Source of the DNA: Spirochaetota bacterium
Lineage (GTDB): Bacteria; Spirochaetota; Spirochaetia; SPDA01; JAJSAL01
Length of the DNA stretch: 64,000 nucleotides
NCBI GenBank assembly: GCA_024274705.1
Contig: JAJSAL010000135.1
Location: 1-64,000, forward strand
Reading direction: 5' to 3'
The translations under genes were made by a program, and so were the position numbers. The notes beneath the pieces are model-generated. The model did not search any database, was not told the origin of the DNA, and was given only the letters and a program-made list of their open reading frames with translations. Numbering within the stretch: position 1 is the stretch's first letter; every line of letters begins with the position of its first letter. Shown here piece after piece: positions 17,505 through 25,552 of this stretch.

Positions 17505-17534
17505 TAGACAACAGATTTGTCAGTGTGTTACAAT
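17505..17534 (+). promoter_or_regulatory. Promoter of the aminotransferase / hydroxylase operon 2
   Basis: TAGACA (17505-17510), 18 nt, TACAAT (17529-17534). A second small palindrome GACAA-CAGAT-TTGTC (17507-17521) overlaps the spacer. The start codon is 44 nt further on. Confidence 0.45.
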
Positions 17535-17578
17535 AAGCAGGCATCCCGAGATGTTTTATAGAAGGTAAGGAGGATTTT

Positions 17579-18916
17579 ATGGGGTTTTATGAAGATTATG
17601 CCGCCCGTACGCCAAAGTCGGCCGCGGCGGCAAAGCGGGCACAAGCGGTTATTCCGGGCGGAGTCGGGAGTGCGATTCAGTTCTGGCCACCCTATCCCAT
17701 CTACGTTGATGACAGCAGGGGTGCCTATATCTGGGACCTGGATGGCAACAAGTACATCGACTACAGCATGTGTTATGCTGCCATGGTCGCCGGACATGCA
17801 AATCCGGTAATAAATGAAGCAATCAAGGAGCAGACGGAAAGGGGGATTCTCTATGGAATGCCGGGGGAATCCGCAACCGACCTGGCACTGGAAATACAGA
17901 GACGGTACCCCGTTATCGATATGATACGTTTCACCCAGTCAGGAGTGGAAGCGACGATGTATGCCGTTAGGCTCGCCCGGGCTGCAACTGGAAACATGGG
18001 AATACTGAAAGTTGAAGGAGCTTATCACGGGGCGAATGACATGCTGCTTGTTTCTACTGCAGTTCCAAGCGATGTTGCGGCTGGACCTGCCTGGATGCCT
18101 TCTTCTGTTGTTGAAAGTGCCGGTATACCCGACGGTGCATGGCAGCATACTTACGTTGTACAATTCAACGATCTTGAAAGCCTGGAATATCAGCTTAAAA
18201 AGCATGAAGGTGATATTGCCTGCTTCATCCTGGAACCGTGCATGACAAACGGAGGTGTTATTCCCCCGGACACCGGTTATCTCGAGAAAGTAAGGGAATT
18301 GACGAAACGATATGGAGTTCTCCTGATTTTTGATGAAGTCAAGGTGGGCTGCCGGATAGCCGCAGGAGGCGCCTGCGAGAAATACGGCATCGAGCCGGAC
18401 CTGGTGACCCTGGCGAAAGCGATAGGAGGCGGAACACCCCTTGGCGCATTCGGTGGGAAGCGTGAACTCATGAACATGATAACGCCTTTAGGTCCTGCAG
18501 TACATTTCGGCACCTACAATGCCAACCCCCTGACTACCGCAGCCGGTTTGGCCTGCCTAAGGAAAGTTCTTACGAAAGATACATACAGGAAAATGGACCG
18601 GCTGGGAAACAAGTATGCAGCAGGCTTGAAAGAAATAATCGAGCGGTTGGGACTCCCTGCCTGTGTTACTCACGAAGGCCCCCTCGGCGGTATTCAGTTT
18701 GTTCCTGAAATTCCCCATACATACAGGCAGGCAAATAAAGGAAACAAGAAGATGTGGAATTAATACTGGTACGGTATGCTCAGTAAGGGTGTCGTTCCCA
18801 TGGGAAGCGGTTGGTTTGAAGAGTATTCTATCTCCGCTGCTCATACGGATAAAGACATAGATGATACCCTCAGTATTACAGAGGATGTACTGAAAGTCGT
18901 CAAGGATACGTTATAG
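17579..18916 (+). pseudogene. Class III (glutamate-1-semialdehyde-type) aminotransferase, interrupted by TAA
   Basis: Residues 1-394 match a PLP aminotransferase: GNKYIDYSMCYAAMVAGHA, GVEATMYAVRLARA, LIFDEVKVGCR and the PLP Lys in TLAKAIGGG. A TAA at 18761-18763 ends the frame. The same frame then continues for 50 more codons (YWYGMLSKGVVPMGSGW onward) to TAG at 18914-18916. Those codons look like the normal C-terminal domain, giving about 445 residues in all. One base change would restore it. It is either a true nonsense mutation or a sequencing error. AAGGAGG precedes the ATG. The substrate is unknown. Confidence 0.85.
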
Positions 18917-19049
18917 GAGGATATGTTATGGGAGAAGATCGAATGCCCTTCCTGTCTGATCAGGGGTGTATTCGATGAATACAACAGCGGGAAAACTTCG
19001 ACAGAGACGTATGGGGTGCTGCCGCTGTACAATCCATTGAGGAGGGATT

Positions 19050-19703
19050 ATGAGAACAAGCCCGGTAGAAATCATCGTCATCTACTTCATTGGAATGATA
19101 GTGATCGGTATCCTGGTCTCACGTAAGATTAAAAGTAGTGACGACTACCTGGCAGCCGGAAGGCGCCTGCCGATCTGGCTGGTCACAGCGACGCTGTTTG
19201 CAACATGGTGGGGCGGTGGAACCGTACTTGGGGGTTCCGGTGAGGCTTTTCACTCCGGATTCCATGGTGTCATTTACGATCCTTACGGAGCAGGGCTAAC
19301 CCTCATTCTGGCCGGGTTCCTGTTCATGAAAATCGTTCATGACGCCAAGGTAAATACTGCAGCACAGTTCTTTTCCTGCCGTTACGGATCCTGGGGAGCC
19401 AGATGGTCCGGAATCCTGATGGTACCGACCTACTGTCTGTGGGGTGCCGTACAACTGGTTGCCATCGGAAAGATCTTTGAATACATTCTCGGCTGGCCCT
19501 ATGCCGTAACCATCCTTATCGGTACCGGCATTATCCTGGCATACACTGTTCTCGGCGGTATGCTTGCCGTGGCCTGGACCGATTTTTTCCAGGTTATTAT
19601 CCTGCTGGTCGGCCTTATCATTATCTTCCCGCTGTCGGTAAAAATGGCGGGCGGATGGGGGGAAATCAAAGCAGCCACCCCTATGGCATACGGGAGACGG
19701 TAA
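19050..19703 (+). pseudogene. Sodium:solute symporter, truncated after six helices
   Basis: The 217 residues match the N-terminal half of the SSS family: SSDDYLAAGRRLP, TATLFATWWGGGTVLGGSGEA, and about six membrane spans. Members normally have 450-550 residues and 13 spans. Here the frame ends 14 residues after helix six (AATPMAYGRR), and the next gene begins 17 nt later. The missing part is not found nearby, so a deletion has joined the symporter to the hydroxylase operon. AGGAGGGATT precedes the ATG. The intact protein may have imported the substrate of operon 2. The 130 bp before it hold only short, unsupported frames. Confidence 0.8.
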
Positions 19704-19720
19704 TACAGAGGAGGGAAGAT

Positions 19721-20578
19721 ATGAAAAGCTTTACTTATAAAAAACCTTCCACCCTGGAGGAACTCCTCCGGATAAAAAAGGAATTGAAAAAAAAGGCCCT
19801 TTTACTTGCAGGAGGGACCAACCTGATGGTGTATATCAAGGATGATGTGTACCGTGAAGGGATGATTGTTGATATCAAGTATTTAGAAGAACTTAAAGGA
19901 ATACGGGAAGAAGGAATGCACATAGAAATCGGCGCTTCCGAGACGATGGCCGCCCTCATAAACTCTTCCCTTCTTAAAAAGACGGTACCACTGTTACCGG
20001 AATCTCTCAATATTTTTGCGAATCCTGTTGTCAGGGAAATGTCTACGATAGGAGGAAACATAGCAGATGCTTCGCCTATTGCCGATACCGCCCCGGTACT
20101 CCTGGTTCTTAATGCACAGGTAATTGCAACCGGCCCCTCCGGGGAGAGGGTGATCCCCCTGGAAAATTTTTTTAAAGGACCGGGAACGACAGCTCTGGAA
20201 TCCGATGAAATCATCCTGAAAATCCGTATTCCGAAGGAGACGAACGGAACTGGTGCGTTTATCAAGTTAGGCCTGCGTAAAGGGACATCCTGTTCCGTCA
20301 CTTCCGCCGCAACCTGGGTAGTTGTGAAAGAGAGGCGGATCGAAAAAATACGCATCGCCCTCGGTGGTGTCGCACCGGCCCCCATACGGGCAAACAAAAC
20401 CGAGAACCGCTTCAGAGGCTGGACACTCGACAAGGGATCCCTTGCCGGCATGTGCGAATCGTTACGAGAAGATATCAGTCCCATTACCGATGTACGTGCT
20501 TCCGCCCGGTACCGCTTGGAAGTGTCCGCCGGACTCCTGGCGAAAGCTATACGCTGCAGTACAAACCTGGAGGAATAA
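19721..20578 (+). CDS. Xanthine dehydrogenase family FAD-binding subunit (operon 2)
   Basis: A 285-residue flavin subunit. LLAGGTNLMVYIKD near residue 28 and GGNIADASPIADTAPVL near residue 110 are the flavin-binding motifs. GAGGGAAGAT precedes the ATG; a longer frame upstream runs back into the truncated symporter and is not used. It carries electrons from the [2Fe-2S] subunit to NAD or another acceptor. The subunit order FAD, [2Fe-2S], molybdenum is the reverse of operon 1. Confidence 0.92.
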   Translation: MKSFTYKKPSTLEELLRIKKELKKKALLLAGGTNLMVYIKDDVYREGMIVDIKYLEELKGIREEGMHIEIGASETMAALINSSLLKKTVPLLPESLNIFANPVVREMSTIGGNIADASPIADTAPVLLVLNAQVIATGPSGERVIPLENFFKGPGTTALESDEIILKIRIPKETNGTGAFIKLGLRKGTSCSVTSAATWVVVKERRIEKIRIALGGVAPAPIRANKTENRFRGWTLDKGSLAGMCESLREDISPITDVRASARYRLEVSAGLLAKAIRCSTNLEE

Positions 20579-20579
20579 C

Positions 20580-21080
20580 ATGGAAACGGTGGAATACGAT
20601 ATTACTTTAACGGTAAATGACAGGGAAGTTAAAAGCCGGGTACTAGCTGAAACGACCCTTCTGGATTTTCTGAGAAATACGCATCATATCGAGGTCAAGC
20701 GAGGCTGCGATCACGGCGATTGCGGGGCCTGTACCGTCATACTCGACGATACCGCGGTGCTCTCATGTCTTACGTCGGTTATGCAGGCCCGGGGGAAAAA
20801 AATCTATACGGCAAAGAGCCTGGGGACCTGGGACCTCCTGCACCCCATCCAGGAAGCCTTTGTTAAACACGAGGCCCTGCAGTGCGGTTTCTGTACACCC
20901 GGAATGCTGATGACAGCGAAGTCATTTCTCGATAAAAACCCCAATCCCACCAGGGAAGAAATCCGTGATGCGATCGCAGGCAATCTCTGCCGCTGCACGG
21001 GCTACCAGAAAATCGTAGACGCGATCGAGGACGCAAGTAAGATTATCGCAGAAGTTTGCAGGACGGGAGGCACAACATGA
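20580..21080 (+). CDS. Xanthine dehydrogenase family [2Fe-2S] subunit (operon 2)
   Basis: A 166-residue iron-sulfur subunit with CDHGDCGACTVILDD and a downstream Cys for the first cluster, then CGFCTPGM and CRCTGYQKI for the second. The ATG follows AGGAATAAC directly after the FAD-subunit stop, so the genes are closely coupled. Its own stop overlaps the start of the large subunit by 4 nt. Confidence 0.93.
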   Translation: METVEYDITLTVNDREVKSRVLAETTLLDFLRNTHHIEVKRGCDHGDCGACTVILDDTAVLSCLTSVMQARGKKIYTAKSLGTWDLLHPIQEAFVKHEALQCGFCTPGMLMTAKSFLDKNPNPTREEIRDAIAGNLCRCTGYQKIVDAIEDASKIIAEVCRTGGTT

Positions 21081-23389
21081 AAAATGCTTTCAAGATTATA
21101 GGGAAGAGAATTCCCGGCCTCGATGAACGGGACAAGGTCCTGGGGAATGTTATTTTTGCAGACGACTATGAAATGCCAGGCATGCTGCATGGAAAAGTTT
21201 TTCGTTCCACCAAACCTTCCGCCGGGATCAAGCGGATTGACCTGTCAAAAGCGAAAGCACTGCCCGGTGTTGTCTGCATAATAACCGCGGATGATGTACC
21301 GAATAACGAATCTGTAAAGAATGTCGTGGGGCAGACCACCGAAGTGGGCCTGCTGGAAGCGAAGAACCGGGTCCTAGCGAAAGACGTGGTACGGTTCTAC
21401 GGGGAGCCTATCGCGCTGGTAGCCGCGGAAACTCTTGCGACAGCCGAGGAAGCCCTTTCTCTTATCGATATCGAATACAAGGACCTTCCGGCGGTATTCG
21501 ACCCTGTTGAGGCGATGAAACCGGAGGCCCCAAAGGTACACGGCGGTAATAACGTGATCGCGTCATGGAAACTGCGCAAAGGGGACGCAGAAGACGGTTT
21601 CTCCAAAGCTGATGTCATCGTGGAGAACACCTACCGCACCCCGAGGCAGGAACACGCACACCTGGAACCGGAGTCCGGTGTGGCATGGACTGATGACATC
21701 GGGGTAATCAATATCCGCTATTCCACACAGGTGATCGAGCATTACCGCGATATCGCTACTGTTCTGGGTCTGCCTGAAAGCAGGGTGAGGGTTATCGGCA
21801 CGATCCTCGGGGGCGGTTTCGGGGGTAAGGAAGACATCAGCGTGGAACTCTTCCTTGGCCTCCTGGCATGGAAAACAGGAAGACCGGTAAAACTCACATT
21901 TACACGCAAGGAAATGGGATACGGGCGTCAGAAACGTCCCCCGGTTTTCATGCGTTACAAGCACGGCGCTACGAAGGACGGCAAGCTGGTAGCCCTTGAA
22001 GCGGAAATCATCAGCGACGCCGGGGCCTATGTCTACCTGACCCCCTGGATTCTCATTTATTCGACCATACACGCCCCTGGACCCTATGAAATTCCGAATG
22101 TCAAGGTGGACGCATACTCGGTACTTACCAACAACATCATGACCAGTGCATTCCGCGGATTCGGCGGTCCGGAAGTGGCGGCAGCTTACGAGTCGCAGAT
22201 GGATGAACTTGCACGGAAACTTGGTATGGACCCCGTTGCCTTCAGGGCGAAAAATTTCCTTAAACGGGGAAGCGAGACCGCTAATTTCCAGGAGATAACA
22301 TCCGATGTGCTGTTGGAAGAAGCGGCTGGAAAAGCTTTCGCAGCATTGGGAGATAAAACCCCCGCCCCTCCCAATAAGCTTATAGGACGGGGTATAGCCT
22401 GTTTCTGGCAGTCCTACGGCAGGATGACGTATCTCCACGATACTTCCAACTCCTGGGTCAACCTGGAAATGGATGGAAGTGCGGTTGTCCGGTGCGGCAT
22501 TCCCGACCTGGGCGGGGGACAGAGGGAAAGCCTCCGTGCGATAACCGCCGAAGTCCTTGGTCTGAACCTCGACGAGGTCCATGTAATCAACTCGGATTCC
22601 CAGGTTACCCCTCTCGGGGGAACGGTTACGGCCACCAGGGGGTTGTACATGTCCGGTAATGCCACCAAAATGGCCGCTGAAAATGTCCGGAGAATCATCC
22701 TGAAAGAGGCTTCTGAAATCCTTTCCGTCCCCCTGGATACCCTGAACCTCAGGGATAAAAAAGTCGTTATCATCTCCGGAGGAAAAGCCGGTGAAAGCAT
22801 CTCCCTCGTTTCCGTCATCAAACAGTGCGCATCTTTACAGAATCTGCCCCAGAACCTGACAACGTTCAAAGCCCCGGTAACTGAACCGATTACCGGCTCA
22901 CTTATCCAGGACCCGGTCTTCGCCGATTTTACTTTCGGAGCCCAGGCCGCGGAAGTTGAAATAGATACCGAAACCGGTGAAACAAAGCTTCTCAAGTTCG
23001 CTACAGCCATGGATGTGGGACAGGCGATAAATGTAAACCGTGTGGAAGGTCAACTGGAAGGGGGAGCGGCCCAGGGAATCGGTCTGGGCCTGATGGAGGA
23101 TTACGTGGAAATCGACGGAATACCCATCACCTGGGATCTTCATGAATACATGGTCCCTACATCGAAAGACCTTCCCGATATTCAAACGATTGTGCTGGAA
23201 TCCCATTCCGGCAAAGGGCCCTATGGAGCGAAAGGGATAGGCGAACCGTCGGTAGGTGCGGCTGCTCCCGCCGTGACAAATGCGATACGGGACGCGACCG
23301 GGATACGATTGACATATTTACCGGTAACTGCGGAACGGGTTTTCTTTGCCATGAGAGAAAAGGAAAAAAAAGGTGGCTCCAGAGGGTAG
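21077..23389 (+). CDS. Xanthine dehydrogenase family molybdopterin-binding subunit (operon 2)
   Basis: A 770-residue catalytic subunit. GGGFGGKEDI near residue 250 and TSAFRGFGGPE near residue 355 contact the molybdenum cofactor. GPYGAKGIGEPSVGA near residue 725 holds the catalytic Glu. It is a closer match to canonical xanthine/hypoxanthine-type hydroxylases than the operon 1 large subunit. The start overlaps the previous stop (ATGA), with GGGAGG upstream. Substrate inferred only as an N-heterocycle or aldehyde. Confidence 0.93.
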   Translation: MKNAFKIIGKRIPGLDERDKVLGNVIFADDYEMPGMLHGKVFRSTKPSAGIKRIDLSKAKALPGVVCIITADDVPNNESVKNVVGQTTEVGLLEAKNRVLAKDVVRFYGEPIALVAAETLATAEEALSLIDIEYKDLPAVFDPVEAMKPEAPKVHGGNNVIASWKLRKGDAEDGFSKADVIVENTYRTPRQEHAHLEPESGVAWTDDIGVINIRYSTQVIEHYRDIATVLGLPESRVRVIGTILGGGFGGKEDISVELFLGLLAWKTGRPVKLTFTRKEMGYGRQKRPPVFMRYKHGATKDGKLVALEAEIISDAGAYVYLTPWILIYSTIHAPGPYEIPNVKVDAYSVLTNNIMTSAFRGFGGPEVAAAYESQMDELARKLGMDPVAFRAKNFLKRGSETANFQEITSDVLLEEAAGKAFAALGDKTPAPPNKLIGRGIACFWQSYGRMTYLHDTSNSWVNLEMDGSAVVRCGIPDLGGGQRESLRAITAEVLGLNLDEVHVINSDSQVTPLGGTVTATRGLYMSGNATKMAAENVRRIILKEASEILSVPLDTLNLRDKKVVIISGGKAGESISLVSVIKQCASLQNLPQNLTTFKAPVTEPITGSLIQDPVFADFTFGAQAAEVEIDTETGETKLLKFATAMDVGQAINVNRVEGQLEGGAAQGIGLGLMEDYVEIDGIPITWDLHEYMVPTSKDLPDIQTIVLESHSGKGPYGAKGIGEPSVGAAAPAVTNAIRDATGIRLTYLPVTAERVFFAMREKEKKGGSRG

Positions 23390-23530
23390 ACACACGGCTG
23401 TTATTGCGATATACTCCTGACAATTTACTGTCATAGGGGGGATGTACAGCAGATGTGTCACGGAAAGGTACGGGTTAAAGCGGCAAGGAGTGATGAGTTT
23501 CTCTTCCTGCCGGGGTTATATAGTAGGGTA

Positions 23531-23553
23531 AAATTCCGGGGGGTCCGGAATTT
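23531..23553 (+). repeat. Hairpin before the operon 2 terminator
   Basis: AAATTCCGG (23531-23539) pairs perfectly with CCGGAATTT (23545-23553) around a 5-nt loop. It lies two bases before the main terminator. Confidence 0.55.
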
Positions 23554-23555
23554 TT

Positions 23556-23598
23556 AAAAGCACATGTTTCAGGTTTCTGAAACATGTGCTTTTTTTTT
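23556..23598 (+). terminator. Strong rho-independent terminator of hydroxylase operon 2
   Basis: A perfect 17-bp stem, AAAAGCACATGTTTCAG against its complement with a GTTT loop, ends in a run of T (23590-23598). Confidence 0.9.
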
Positions 23599-23634
23599 GC
23601 ATAAAAAAGACTGTAATAACAAGCGGGAGTTTGG

Positions 23635-25536
23635 ATGATGAATACGAAAGAGGATGTAATAAACGCCATCAGGAACAGGAGGATCCGGTTTGCAACCGTT
23701 TCCGGAGTCATGACAACGAAACCCGGTATTATCGATTGGGTGGACAGGAAAATCCCGGAAATAGGGATCATCACCACCAAGAGCTACCAGGTTTTGCCTA
23801 ATCCCGGAAATAGTGAACCTATCATTGTTGAAGACCGTTACGGATGCTTCGGCAACGCAGTCGGGCTGCGCAATCCCGGGATGAACGAGGGTATTCTCGA
23901 ACTTTCCGGACTGCGCCGGAGACGGTCCCTCCGGGCGATTCTGAATGTTTCTCTTTCCGCTTCCAACCCTGAAGATTTCATCACCCTTGTAACCGGATTT
24001 GGCGATATAGCCGACATGTTCGAGTTGAATTTCTCATGTCCCCATGCGGCCCCGGGATTCGGATCCAGTATAGGAGCCCATCCCGCCCTGGTATCGGAAT
24101 ACGTCACAGCCGTACGTGCCGCAACAGAGCGGCCCCTCTTCGTAAAGCTCACTCCCAACACGGAGGACATCGGTTTCGCTGCGGAGGCCGCGGTATCTGC
24201 CGGGGCCGACGGCATATCGGCAATCAATACGGCCGGCCCGGAAGTCTACTACGAACCGGTAACAGGAGAACCGGTCCTGTCGAATCCGAATGGCCGTAAA
24301 GGGGGGAAATCCGGTATATGGATCAGGGAGACGGCACTGCAATGCGTCTCCCGGGTAAGGACCGCGGTGGGCAACGGCGTACCGATAATAGGAATGGGCG
24401 GCGTATTCACCACCGAAGATGTTCAACGAATGACCGCCGCAGGAGCCGACGTAATTGGCCTGGGCAGCGTATTCGCCCAGGTTACCCAGTCGAATATCCC
24501 GGAATTCGTCAAAGGGCTAACGCATGGTATGGAGCGGTCGGTTCCCGGCATCCTCCGTCCCCGATGTTCGGATGAGGTGGCATACCTGAACCGAAAACGG
24601 GTTGCCCGGTATAAACCATATCAAGTAGAAGCAGTAGGCGAGGAAGGGGACCTGCGTGTCATCTCCTTACGCGGCAAGATGCATGCGGAGCCGAGCCAGT
24701 ATGCCTTCCTCTGGATACCCGGAACAGGAGAAAAACCGTTCTCCATAGTCAAAACCGACCCCCTCACCTTTGTAATCAGGAAACGGGAGCACGATCCGGG
24801 TTCCGGCAAAGGACTGGTCAGCAACGCCCTTTTCAACCTTCTTCCGGGAGACAGCATCATGGTGCGCGGACCCTACGGGAAGGGCATTTCGCCGGGATCC
24901 CGGGAGGACAAGATCTTTCTCGTGGCAGGAGGAACCGGGACCGTGGTGATCCCGCTGCTGTACCGCTACTTCGTAAACATGGGAAGAGAAGTTGAAGTAT
25001 GGATCGGTACACGGGATGCAGCCGACAAGAAGCTGATGCAACGGTGGGTCCTGCAGCACGTTCAGGCAAACATATTTATCGACGACAATGGTGTCTGCAA
25101 GGTGCTTAAGGAAATGGAAAAGAAACTGCACTCCTCTCCGGATGCTCGTCAGCCGGCTTTCCCGGGTGAAGCCGCCGCTCCCCTCAAAAAGCCGGTCTTC
25201 TTCAACATCGGTCCCCTGCCCTTCATGGAACACGCCGCGGCAATCGAGAGGGAAGCGGGTGCCAGCCCCAAGTCCATCTATCTCTCCCTGGAAACCAATA
25301 CCATGTGCGGTATCGGCTTGTGCGGTGAGTGCGCCTGCGGGGATACCCTGACCTGCCAGGAAGGCACGTTTCTTTCCCTTGCCTATCTGGAGCATCATGA
25401 AATCGATCTGGGGAACCTGTACCATACCCATCCATCGACGATGAAGCCTGCCGGGACCGTGCAAGGGGCGGGCCGGGAACCGCTGAAGCAGGCCCCGCCT
25501 GTTAAGGAACCCACCGCCCCCGTATCAGCGACATGA
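23635..25536 (+). CDS. Fused dihydroorotate/dihydropyrimidine dehydrogenase and PyrK-like electron-transfer protein
   Basis: A 633-residue fusion. Residues 1-310 form a class-1 DHOD barrel with FELNFSCPHAAPGFG, KLTPNTEDIG, NTAGPEVYYE and IIGMGGVFT. Residues about 320-600 are a PyrK-like reductase with an FAD/NAD fold (VAGGTGTVVIPLLYRY) and a C-terminal [2Fe-2S] motif CGIGLCGECACGDTLTC. The two chains are separate (PyrD and PyrK) in most anaerobes. SCPH, instead of the SCPN of biosynthetic DHODs, recalls dihydropyrimidine dehydrogenase, so the enzyme may work in orotate synthesis or in pyrimidine reduction. GGGAG lies 5 nt before the ATG. The tail after residue 605 is Pro/Ala-rich. Confidence 0.85.
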   Translation: MMNTKEDVINAIRNRRIRFATVSGVMTTKPGIIDWVDRKIPEIGIITTKSYQVLPNPGNSEPIIVEDRYGCFGNAVGLRNPGMNEGILELSGLRRRRSLRAILNVSLSASNPEDFITLVTGFGDIADMFELNFSCPHAAPGFGSSIGAHPALVSEYVTAVRAATERPLFVKLTPNTEDIGFAAEAAVSAGADGISAINTAGPEVYYEPVTGEPVLSNPNGRKGGKSGIWIRETALQCVSRVRTAVGNGVPIIGMGGVFTTEDVQRMTAAGADVIGLGSVFAQVTQSNIPEFVKGLTHGMERSVPGILRPRCSDEVAYLNRKRVARYKPYQVEAVGEEGDLRVISLRGKMHAEPSQYAFLWIPGTGEKPFSIVKTDPLTFVIRKREHDPGSGKGLVSNALFNLLPGDSIMVRGPYGKGISPGSREDKIFLVAGGTGTVVIPLLYRYFVNMGREVEVWIGTRDAADKKLMQRWVLQHVQANIFIDDNGVCKVLKEMEKKLHSSPDARQPAFPGEAAAPLKKPVFFNIGPLPFMEHAAAIEREAGASPKSIYLSLETNTMCGIGLCGECACGDTLTCQEGTFLSLAYLEHHEIDLGNLYHTHPSTMKPAGTVQGAGREPLKQAPPVKEPTAPVSAT

Positions 25537-25552
25537 ACAACCTTGAAAGCCG

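Noticed and set aside
18923-19126. A 67-codon frame between the aminotransferase and the symporter
   Set aside because: The ribosome site is only 2 nt from its ATG, it overlaps the symporter by 77 nt, and no family is recognised. Other frames there are shorter than 22 codons.
21563-22582. A 339-codon minus-strand frame opposite the hydroxylase large subunit
   Set aside because: Long antisense frames are common opposite GC-rich codons; the plus strand clearly encodes the enzyme.
24667-25464. A 265-codon minus-strand frame opposite the PyrD-PyrK gene
   Set aside because: It is an antisense shadow with no recognisable domain.
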